Source: Dermatophagoides farinae (lineage: Eukaryota; Arthropoda; Arachnida; Sarcoptiformes; Pyroglyphidae). From it: a stretch of DNA of 64,000 nt. Location: positions 1,698,001-1,762,000 of the forward strand of contig NC_134680.1 in assembly GCF_024713945.1 (NCBI RefSeq), written 5' to 3'. The translations under genes were made by a program, and so were the position numbers. Under the pieces are notes generated by a model, which was not told where the DNA came from, ran no database searches, and worked only from the letters and a program-made list of their open reading frames with translations. Within the stretch, counting starts at the first letter, position 1; every line of letters starts with the position of its first letter. This document shows, piece by piece, positions 25,001 to 32,900 of this stretch.

Positions 25001-26432
25001 AAATGTTGACGAAATACAAACATCATCATCATCAATTATCGAATCAAATACGCCGTCAACATCATCGAATACTGAATCAAATCCATCATCATCATCATCG
25101 AACACTGAATCAAATCCATCATCATCATCATCGAACATTGAATCAAATTCGTCATCATCATCAAACATTGAAGAATTATCCATTGAAAGAATTATTGACG
25201 AACAAGTGAAGAACAAAGAAGAAATGGATGAATATTTGAACCATTTCCCTGAAAAGATAAGAAAACAAAAATATAATCACGGTTTATTGTTGGTACATGT
25301 AGATGAACAAAAAATAAGACCGGTAATTCCGAAATCACTGTACGAACAAATCATCAAATTATGTCATGGCATTTGTCATTATTCAGCAAATCGCACAATC
25401 AATGAAGTAACAAATCGTTATTTTTGGAAGAGTATGAAGAAAATTACAAAAGATTATTGTCGTAGATGCGTCGATTGTCAACAATCTAAAATTATTCGAC
25501 ACACAATTACAAAACCAGTTCAAATTGAAATTCCTACTGGCAGATTTATTCACATCAACATGGACATAGTTGGTCCTTTACCCGTATCTAAAAATTCCGG
25601 TAACCGATATTTGTTAACATGTATTGATCGCTTTTCTAGGTGGGCTGAAGCATGGCCAATTCAAGATATATCTGCAGAAACGGTTGCAAAAAAATTCGTA
25701 AACGAATGGGTATCAAGGTATGGTGTTCCTGAAAAAGTAACTACTGATCGGGGATCGCAATTTCAATCTGAATTGTATCGAAATTTCGCAAAATTATTAG
25801 GCGTCGAATTGATCTCAACTTCCGCATATAATCCAAGAGCAAATGGAATGGTCGAACGGTTCCATAGAACAATGAAAACAGCTATCAAAGCTTCCGCCGC
25901 GGATTGGGAAGAAGTCCTACCATTAATAATGCTTGGTCTACGAACAATAGTTAGAGAAGATCTAAAAGCATCATCCGCTGAATTGTTATACGGAGAAAAA
26001 TTACGAATACCAGCTGATCTATTATCAAATCGTGAAATTGATGATATCGCTTCGTTGGATTTCATTGAAAAATTAAAACAGAAAATGTCTTTAGCTAAGT
26101 CAGTAGTGACTCGACCATCTATTGATAATCGAAATTATTTACCACCGGATTTATCAACAGCTAAATTTGTGTTTATTAGAAAGGAAAATACAAAATCCTT
26201 AGATAGACCGTATTTGGGTCCGTTCGAAGTTGTCAAAAGAAATAAATTTTCGTACGTATTGAAAGGTTCAAAAGGAAATTTTGACGTATCGATCTCAAGA
26301 TTGAAACCAGCTTTACTGGAAAGAACAGATTCTCGTGAAACCGTCAAGAAAGTTCGATTCGATATCCCTAGCAAATTCTCTTCATCTGGTAGAAAAATTG
26401 TTAAACCTATCAGATTTCTTGATTCAACATAA
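22041..26432 (+). CDS. Gag-Pol polyprotein of the Ty3/gypsy element
   Basis: A single 1,463-residue frame, starting 74 bases after the 5' LTR. In order: an N/Q-rich leader; a gag capsid-like region (FWENDPEGWIKQVEAAF); an unusual zinc motif C-x2-H-x9-C-x5-C (from CYNH); an aspartic protease with LIDCGSQIS (Cys where Thr/Ser is usual) and ILIGMDFL; reverse transcriptase with YQDD; RNase H with DAS, E and D residues; an S/N/E tandem-repeat linker; integrase with an HHCC zinc motif (HGICH ... CVDC) and a DDE core (MDIVGPL, TTDRGSQF, NPRANGMVERFHR); and a basic C-terminus. No gag/pol frameshift is needed. All RT and integrase catalytic residues appear present; the variant protease motif is the only oddity. 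Confidence 0.95.
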   Translation: MSSKDNNKQPPIPKKPPASTPIVEDPPMFSENYSSIFDINPNNNGGNNNNSNNGGNNSSIEEMRNMILQSQQMVQQLANLMINQQQNHQQHQIDQQSKPPTRVDIQPFWENDPEGWIKQVEAAFQAAHVSNEQDKYFKIISVLPKNVIDSIKTSIDLSSFDPGKLLTLKNRLIERFKPSKTMRRERLLNRKSLDGLKPSEAWFWAVQIAGDIYTKPELLAHWVKWLPSGIALTIEQQVIQLEKRLDSSANDPLVEESLQLLINTTDLLVERHPEKFDNVSAIRKKRPYSSSSYNNRSRSRNRSFSRERNQQRFDSNGKWCYNHYKYREKARSCANPAKCTFKKRQSNRSTNSISESPSSSTTTTTATTSSIQTINHQQQIPNQHPNQHMLARGSVSSINNNNENRLFIKEYISSQPILIDCGSQISIWPYAATNSKQSMKYDDIKLYAHNGTSINTYGNDIFKINIGFKNDFLFKFIVADSPYILIGMDFLSKFNILADFNKRKLIDGKTGESIVATQKQSSFYGISAVSANADVRIKQILSKYPNITNPNISNEAKHDIKHHIIVTTNQPVACLPTRLDPIRMQQVRNEINIMLEQKIIVPSSSPYASRIVVVPKPNGRVRVCGDYRALNAITQPDRYPMRHIHDFAQQLNNCIIFSTIDLVSAFHQIPLAESDRNKTAITTPFGLYEYTRLPFGLRNAPSTFQRFIDIVLRDLDFVFAYQDDILVASKNENEHVTHLDILFNKLAEFGLTINMDKSTFFKNEVKFLGHKISKDGISVLEEKLDAIINYPVPSSVKSLKRFLGMVNFYRRFIPNAAKFMASLHDLEKVDGNFEWSTERMADFEQVKSLLSKRIKLAYFDPKAKLVLKADASGNGVGAVLEQNSGGSVKPLGFFSKKLKENELNLPTFDKELLALFLAIRHFEYLLEARTFTAFTDHRPLVNALLTKNNTKRSLVQMRQMAYILQFTSDIRYIEGHKNIVADALSRVNVDEIQTSSSSIIESNTPSTSSNTESNPSSSSSNTESNPSSSSSNIESNSSSSSNIEELSIERIIDEQVKNKEEMDEYLNHFPEKIRKQKYNHGLLLVHVDEQKIRPVIPKSLYEQIIKLCHGICHYSANRTINEVTNRYFWKSMKKITKDYCRRCVDCQQSKIIRHTITKPVQIEIPTGRFIHINMDIVGPLPVSKNSGNRYLLTCIDRFSRWAEAWPIQDISAETVAKKFVNEWVSRYGVPEKVTTDRGSQFQSELYRNFAKLLGVELISTSAYNPRANGMVERFHRTMKTAIKASAADWEEVLPLIMLGLRTIVREDLKASSAELLYGEKLRIPADLLSNREIDDIASLDFIEKLKQKMSLAKSVVTRPSIDNRNYLPPDLSTAKFVFIRKENTKSLDRPYLGPFEVVKRNKFSYVLKGSKGNFDVSISRLKPALLERTDSRETVKKVRFDIPSKFSSSGRKIVKPIRFLDST
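25035..25171 (+). repeat. Tandem repeat inside pol (33-base unit)
   Basis: About three and a half copies of a 33-base unit coding NTESNPSSSSS, between the RNase H and integrase domains. It is probably a flexible linker that expanded by slippage. Confidence 0.85.
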
Positions 26433-26489
26433 TTTTTTTTTAATGTCAAATTTTTATCAAAATTTTGTTTTTTTATGATTTTGTAACTT

Positions 26490-26499
26490 GAAGGGGAGG
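26490..26499 (+). other. Polypurine tract of the Ty3/gypsy element
   Basis: GAAGGGGAGG lies two bases before the 3' LTR, the expected place for plus-strand priming. Confidence 0.75.
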
Positions 26500-26501
26500 T
26501 A

Positions 26502-26634
26502 TGTAGGCGTGTCCCCCATATGTAACGTTGTTTATGAATTGATTTGTTATTTGTTTATTTAAGCTTGAAAATATATTAATAAAGTTTAGTTGATTATCAC
26601 CATCGGTTGTGTAAAGTCATTCTTGCATGCTACA
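26502..26634 (+). repeat. 3' LTR of the Ty3/gypsy element
   Basis: 133 bases, no difference seen from the 5' LTR; followed by the AATA target duplication. Confidence 0.93.
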
Positions 26635-26638
26635 AATA

Positions 26639-27028
26639 ATATGTTTTGTTGATTTTTTCCCATACCGATAACAATCATTTTCGTATAACTGCCATTTGTG
26701 TTGATTACTAGGTGATTACTATTTCGACAGTAAACAATTCACTTCTCGAAGAATTGGTTGGTTTCTATACCGTTTTTTAGATTTATTAAAAATTATTTTG
26801 AATAATAAATTTTGTTTTTCAAGATTCAGTATTAAATTATGTTTGTTAAATTCATTTCATTTGATATGTAGGCTTCAATATGTATCGAATGTTCTGCTAA
26901 AGAACATGAAAATATTAATGTATCATCAAAATAAGCACCATAACAAATTATCACCAAAAAAGATTTTGTCTAATTCGAAGAAAAGTCGATAATAATTCCA
27001 ATGTGATTCTAATAAATTGGTATAATGG
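26639..27028. other. Flank of the Ty3 element with gene-like scraps
   Basis: No complete gene. A possible GTPase fragment lies at 26872-26934 and is listed separately. An acceptor-like CTAG at 26708-26711 precedes a short open stretch that was not assigned. The rest is ordinary AT-rich sequence. Confidence 0.4.
26872..26934 (+). pseudogene. Possible G5-box fragment of a Ras-superfamily GTPase
   Basis: After an acceptor-like GATATGTAG, a 20-codon open stretch reads ASICIECSAKEHENINV and then stops. ECSAKE followed by N-I/V-N is the form of the G5 (SAK) box in Rab, Rho and Miro-type GTPases. None of the other GTP-binding boxes (GxxxxGKS, DxxG, NKxD) was found on this strand nearby, so this is at most a fragment. 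It may also be chance. Confidence 0.2.
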
Positions 27029-27335
27029 ATTTGCCATTCTCTGGATTCTGAACTCTTCGTGTTAGGTTGGATTTGTCATTTTCTCGATTTTAAATTTTGA
27101 ATTCTGAATTAGTCGTGGTAGTTTGGACTTGTTATTTTCTCAATTTTGAACTGGTCGTGTTAGGTTGGATTTTTCATTTTCTCGATTCTGGACTGGTCGT
27201 GTTAGTTTTGACTTGCCATTCTCTGGATTCTGAACTCTTCGTGTTAGGTTGGACTTGCCATTTTCTGGATTTTGAATTCTGAACTGGTCGTGTTAGTTTG
27301 GACATTTGCCATTTTCTCGATTTTGAATTCTGAAA
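27029..27335. repeat. Minisatellite, about seven copies of a 42-56-base unit
   Basis: Repeated units starting near 27029, 27071, 27127, 27170, 27212, 27254 and 27303 follow the pattern TTGCCATTCTCTGGATTC, then TGAACT(C/G)(T/G)TCGTGTTAG, then GTTGGA. Length differs by an inserted TTTGAATTCTGAA block. The array is partly open on both strands, which produces repetitive spurious ORFs. Confidence 0.85.
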
Positions 27336-27709
27336 GGATTCTTTTTCATTTGTCTTTCTTTTTTGGTCATTAGACCGTTTGATATTTTTATATTTGTACC
27401 ATAAAAATTTCTGAAAAAATACATAAAATACAAATTCCATTTTTTTGCATCACAATTTAGTTCATTATATTTTTTGGGTAAAATTGGGTAATTGGCGTCT
27501 ATTTTATTTAAAATGATGAGCATCGTATTTTTAGGAATGCTTGTCATATACAAGAAGTCGTTACTTGTTCTGCAAATATGTTTAACGATTGATCTGATAA
27601 TCGAAAGAATAATTGAATTCAATATCTTAAAGCTGGCAATCGAATTCGGATTCAGCAAAAATACGTTTAAGTCATCATCAAATACCGGGAATTCATAATT
27701 ATCCGGCAC
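27293..27709 (-). CDS. Unassigned ORF running into the minisatellite
   Basis: 138 codons on the minus strand, starting MPDNYEFPVFDDDLNVFLLN. Its C-terminal third is basic and lies in or next to the minisatellite. The first 90 residues have mixed hydrophobic/polar composition (NTMLIILNKIDANYP) and could be a genuine exon. No family was recognised and no splice-joined upstream frame was confirmed. It may be a pseudogene or chance. Confidence 0.2.
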   Translation of the reverse strand: MPDNYEFPVFDDDLNVFLLNPNSIASFKILNSIILSIIRSIVKHICRTSNDFLYMTSIPKNTMLIILNKIDANYPILPKKYNELNCDAKKWNLYFMYFFRNFYGTNIKISNGLMTKKERQMKKNPFRIQNRENGKCPN

Positions 27710-27815
27710 AAATGTGCCATTTTAATTCATAAGATTTCCTTCTTAATACTAAAATAAAATAAAATTCAACATTATTATTAACATAAATGTCTGCACGAAA
27801 ATATATTCAACTTAC

Positions 27816-27919
27816 AGAAAAATGAAATGTGAAATCTTTTTTCCATCACATTGAAGACCTTTTTGAATTGGAATAGTTGGATCGTTTTGTACCAAATTAC
27901 CATTTTTATCGACATAATT
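27816..27919 (-). CDS. Possible isolated exon, minus strand
   Basis: Between an acceptor-like ACTAG and a good donor (TTTTTCT|GTAAGTTG), 34 codons read with protein-like composition, including DKNGNLVQNDPTIPIQKGLQ and CDGKKISHF. Its position just downstream (minus direction) of palindrome array 2 would fit the first exons of a minus-strand transcript. No start codon in frame, no partner exon and no family were identified. Confidence 0.22.
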
Positions 27920-28029
27920 CTAGTCCATTAGTTTATGATTCAAAATAATTCCGTATCCAAACAAAAATTAAAATGTTAAACATCGAAATCAAATTAAACA
28001 ATCGAAAACTTTTGTTTACACACGATTAC

Positions 28030-28300
28030 CGCGAGTACTCGCGATTTTTGCGTGTAAACAGGCTATTTACACTTTTTTTTGCTGGACTAATTGAGTGTAT
28101 GTAGCCAAACAATCGAAACTTTGTGAGTACTCGCGATTTTTGCGAGTATTCGGCTATTTTTTAGCGACTTTTTGTGTGGATATAGTCGGAGTACTCGCGA
28201 AAAATGCGAGTACTCGCAAAATTTCGATTGTTCGGCTATATACACTCAAATAGTCACCAAAAAATAGCCGAAATACTCGCCAAAATCGCGAGTACTCGCG
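28030..28300. repeat. CpG-rich fold-back array 2 (core GCGAGTACTCGC)
   Basis: GCGAGTACTCGC occurs exactly at 28031-28042, 28206-28217 and 28288-28299, with one-base variants at 28123-28134 and about 28188-28199. The centre is an imperfect inverted repeat: arms 28087-28154 and 28185-28253 with a 30-base spacer, 43 of the first 48 positions matching. The outer ends also mirror each other (GCGAGTACTCGCGATTTT on the left; its reverse complement on the right), so the whole 270-base unit folds back on itself. It shares a 24-base exact match with array 1. No clear target duplication was seen. Confidence 0.85.
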
Positions 28301-28683
28301 CACTTTCTTTTCTGTGAACATGAAAAAAAAAATGTTACTAAAAATATTTTTCCCGAGTTTACCAGAAAATTGTCCGTATTTCATTCGATTCAACATATTG
28401 CGATAGATGGCGTGCCACTATCCACACACACAAACACAGACACACAATTTCGATTTTGAATCCAAATATGGAAATAAAGTTTGTTTTGTTTGGAGAAATT
28501 TCCGGCTAATTTGTTTTATTTTTTTTTTTTGTTTTTGTTTTCGATTATTTATTGCTAATCATTTGATCAATCAAAGCACGAATTGATTGATCCTGATCAA
28601 ATAATAATGACGACGATGATGATGAACATGAAGATTCATTCATTTAAAAATCGAAAAGCTTCGATTTAATCGAATATCGAATA
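28301..28683. other. Upstream region of the orphan membrane-protein gene
   Basis: No gene. It holds an ACAC run near 28420-28444, T tracts, and short GAC/GAT repeats near 28607-28630. A pair of TCGATTTAATCGA-like inverted sites lies at 28662-28674, just before the start codon. It presumably contains the promoter and 5' UTR of the gene at 28684. Confidence 0.45.
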
Positions 28684-29981
28684 ATGTATTATCATCGAAC
28701 TATAGTTTGTTTTTGGTTGAAAATCAATTTATTATCATATGTTTTGTGGTTTGGTTTTCATTCATCTTTATCAACAGTGATTGGCAACAAATTGCAACCA
28801 AAGAAGAATTCTCACATGGCTAAACATTTATTTTGTTCACAAAATTATTTCGATTCATTAAGTTATGATGGTCGATCATATCGTTTTACTGTTAATCGAC
28901 GTGTTATGCACCCTGATCGAAAACAATTTGTTTATGATGAATTTCGTCTCTACTATGATGGTGATAAACATCGTTTCCATTATAAATTTGATGATTCTGC
29001 ATCCATCAATCGGGCTGATGGTAATTTTTTCCTTTTTTTTATTGATTCATTATAATCTAATTACTTTATAAATTATTTTCATACAAATAGTATTACCACG
29101 TGGTGGATTCTACATTGATCAATTAGGGCTTTATATTGATTTCTATCGTAATATTTCGAATGGTGAAAATTTCTTCTGTTGTAATGATCGTCGAATAGCT
29201 ATCGATAACCGGACATTCGATTGTAAAGATCTATTGTCGTCGTTACATTCGAATTGTCACATTAATTGGAACGATAATTTAAAATGTAATAATTTAAATC
29301 GAAAATGTCTTACATCATCAACAATTATGTGTCGAATATTTCCCTGTACATATGTACAACATATGAGTGCCATACATTTTGCAACATTCGTTTATGACAA
29401 GGAACGGGAAAAACCAATTTACATTTTCACCAACCGTAGTGAACCATTTTCATTAAGTACAATTCGTGTTTTGACAGAAAAATCTACACATTGGTTTTTG
29501 AAACCGATCCATCAATTGGATAAATATCGTTATAAAGGTGCATTTCAATGGCGATCAGTGCTGGGTGACAATAAAATTTATCTAATGGTTGAGCCATTAT
29601 CATTATCATCGATCCATACAAGACGATCGTTGTTGATCGAATTGATTGATAGTCGACAATTTTTATTGGCAAAAAAGGTAATTCATTGACAAAAATGGTT
29701 AACAAATATATTCATTTTATTCGTGTTTATCATAGACAAAATCATGGCAAATTTTTTTCGGTTGTGATGCACATCATGATTATTTTGATGCAGAATATTC
29801 TTCACAAACAACAGCAGATGATCAAACAAAACGAACAAGTTTTCTATCCATTTATATAATGATCATATTGATTTCAATATTATCAACAGCATCAGTTTTG
29901 TTCATATTTAATAGCCGTCAAACATTGAAACAATATTTCAATAATTGTTTCATTATTCGTTGGTTTAATCGTCGATGTTAA
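28684..29981 (+). CDS. Unrecognised secreted-domain, single-pass membrane protein
   Basis: Exons 28684-29020, 29091-29677 and 29736-29981 join in frame (phase-1 and phase-0 GT-AG introns of 70 and 58 bases) to give 389 residues. The first about 30 residues are hydrophobic (CFWLKINLLSYVLWFGF) and look like a signal peptide or anchor. The middle about 290 residues are rich in Tyr, Phe, Asp and Cys (including FFCCN, CHINW, LKCNN, CRIFPC), suggesting a disulfide-bonded extracellular fold. Near the C-terminus a membrane span (LSIYIMIILISILSTASVLF) is followed by a short basic tail. This is a type I membrane topology. I do not recognise the family. The Y/F/D pattern (EFRLYYDGDKHRFHYKF) loosely recalls LolA-like lipid-binding repeats of arthropods, which is only a guess. 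Confidence 0.8.
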
Positions 29982-32900
29982 TTGAATTCAACAGGAACAG
30001 CAACGATCGACCAAACAAATGGCAATAACTTTAGCATAAAGAAATATCTTTATTTTTTCCCCTTACAACAACCACCTTTCTATCCTGTGCATACCTGGAC
30101 AAGTTAAACGATAAGAAAATATTCCAGGTGAAAAAAATGATAATTTATCGTCTTTTTTTGCGGCCAAAAAAAATATATTAATGGCAATTTTAATTTCATT
30201 AACAAACACAAACACAGCAAGACACTCTAACATAGACTTGATTTTTCCTTCTATCTTATGACCTGAACACACACACACCGTACAAAAATGTGGCCATTTC
30301 ACATTCCAAGGCTGATTAATTAGTTAATTAATTAAAAAAGAAATATAATTAACTGTTCCCTTCTATATTCAGTGTGGTGGTGGTGGTTTCTGGAACCAAT
30401 TTTATTTCTTGAAAATAAAATTTTTACCTGGTCAATCTATTTCTCTCTCCCTCTCTCTCTTTCCCTCGCTCTCCGGGGATTGTTATTATTATTATTACAA
30501 CACGAATATTGTCACCGTTTTTATTTTCGTTAACGAATTGCTTGATCACCACTAGCAAACGTTAATTGAATTAAAATTTAATTAAATTAATATCATCATA
30601 GCCATATGTGACTTATTATTGATGGTGAATATATGCTTCATTATTATTCTTGATACATCGTTGCTAAAATTCCAAAAAAAAAAAAAAATTCATTTTATCC
30701 TCATTGGATAAATGACATAAATATAAAAACGGTTTCATTTCGGTTATCCCAAGTGGCCAGTATGTTCGTTTCATACACGTACGTATCTAACAAAGAAAGA
30801 AACAATAGACAAATCTAATTAATACTTTTAATTATGATAAAAAACAATTTTTTCAGAAACACACACACACACAGAGAGAGAGAGAGACGTATAGAATAAA
30901 TTTTTGTTTCACTCATTCAATCATACTCTAGGTTTCCAAAATTTCCACAGGGTCCTAGTGAATTGATTGTCTGATTGAAAAAAAATGAATAAATTCTTGT
31001 CATCCGAATTTGACACAACTGACGAAAACTTTTTCTTTCTATATGGAAATTTTATTCGTTTTTTTTTTTGTTGTTGCTTTGTAAAGAAGAAAACATTAAA
31101 CGATTTGTGTTTGATTTGTTTTTTTTTGCTGTCTATATACAAAATGATTTACGATACAAAAACATACATTTTCTCTCTCTTTCTCTCTATCATCGATATA
31201 ATATGATTATTTGAATATTTCTCACATTTAAAAAAAAAATTTTTTCTTCTTCAAAATGTACACGCTAATACACTAAGCTATGTGAATGAGAATCATCATC
31301 AAATTTATTTATGATTTCATTTTTCTTGTTTGTTTGCTTGCTTGCACCATATTAATTTCTATAGAAAGAAAAAACATTCGATTCTTGTAAAAAACAAGAT
31401 CAACATATAAAAGTCGGTATGTGTGCGTTTATGTCAAAACCATAGATGAGCGAACAAACAAACAAACAAAAAAAGAATGATGAAGCAAAATGAAAAAAAA
31501 TGATGATGATGATTCCATAACATTTTGAAAACATATATATTTGTCGTTGATTATTTTCACAATTGATGTCGATGATGAAACTGATGCCGAATCAACTGAT
31601 AAAATATCTTTAAAAAAAATAATAACATATTTCATATGGAAAATTCAATCATCAAATTATATAAATATATTATTATTTATGTAGAAAACAGAAATAAAAA
31701 GAGAAAATAAAGAATTCAATTTCAAATGAATACAACATAATTTTGAATTTCAATTTTTTATAATTGGAAAAAAATAATGTAATTTTTATGACCAAAAAAA
31801 AAGAGAAAAGAAATGATGTCCGATGACCATCATGATCATGATCATATTATATCATTTGATAAAACAAAATATCTTGTCACACTCTGTCTGTCTGTGTGTG
31901 TGTGTGTGTGTGAGAACTTATATTTTTATAAATACATTTTTCTTTCTTCCTTTCTCTAGTTTATTTTACGTATGAAATTTTTTTCTTTAGTTTAAAACAG
32001 AGCCGAATAACTACAACAACAACGACGACAACAACAACAACAACAACAACAAGGACCTCCAACTGATTTCTAATTTGTAACCATCATACCATCATCATCA
32101 TAACCAATCAACACAGCAAGTGGCATTCAATAATTATGGTTGTTCTTGTTGTTGTTGTTGTTGTTCTGGATGTTGCTTTATGAATGTCTTGGAAAATAAA
32201 ATAAACCAGATTGGAAAAAAAATGAATGTATGCTTAAATTTTTTTTTTTTTTTTACTTACCTTTCAATGTATGTATGAGAATATGGACGACATTATATCA
32301 TTGCCTTGCGGCCAAACTAATGATGACCAAAATAATGATGATGATGATGATGAAGAAAGTCAAATTGAATAATAACATTTACCACCCATTCATAGTTGTG
32401 TGGTTGATTGTTGTTGTTGTTGTTGTTGTTTTTGTAATGATGATGATGATGATGATCCAATCGCTTTACGTAATTTCATTAACTGCTTTTTTTTTGTTTG
32501 TTTGTGAAATTTAAAAAATTTATCTCCTTTTCATAGAAAAAAATTATTATTAAATTTAGATTAAATTTTTTTTCCTGATGACCATGATCATGATGACCAT
32601 GATGATGATGATGATCTTCTTGTTAATTATTTTTGTCAAAAAAAAAAAAAAAAAAACAATAGACTGGCTCAGTATAAATTAACTTGCCAATTTTGAATAC
32701 AAAATTATCATTTATATATGGTTTACAACAACAACAACAAAAAAGAATTTGAATACGAAATAGTAGTAATAGCCCGGCAGCTATATATTAAAGTAATTAG
32801 AAATTGCAAATTATTATAAATGAGAAAAAGCGTTGTAGAAACCGACAACAACAACAACAACAATCAAGTGATCCAGAAAAAAAAATTTTTGGACATCACC

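Larger units (their letters stand above)
21834..26634 (+). mobile_element. Complete Ty3/gypsy LTR retrotransposon, CsRn1-like
   Basis: The element is bounded by two 133-base LTRs (21834-21966 and 26502-26634) that I read as identical. They begin TGTAG and end CTACA, and are flanked by a 4-base duplication, AATA (21830-21833 and 26635-26638). A primer-binding site, a single uninterrupted gag-pol ORF and a polypurine tract are present; there is no env. The TGGTGACCC primer site (tRNA-Trp type) together with a Cys-His-Cys-Cys gag motif points to the CsRn1 clade of Ty3/gypsy. Identical LTRs and an open frame suggest a recent, possibly still mobile insertion. Confidence 0.93.

Noticed and set aside
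25003-25216. Opposite-strand and out-of-frame ORFs of repeated HHHRTLNQI or DDDDGFDSVF
   Set aside because: Other readings of the 33-base tandem repeat in the retrotransposon linker.
27097-27440. Repeat-protein ORFs (LVVLGWTCHFLD and SKSRKWQ-type repeats)
   Set aside because: Both strands of the minisatellite are open; no start context or splice partner, so a repeat protein is not supported.
18427-28300. CRISPR-like or telomeric repeat explanation for the palindrome arrays
   Set aside because: Spacing is irregular, the units are palindromic rather than direct repeats with unique spacers, and the host is eukaryotic; no telomere-type short tandem array is present.
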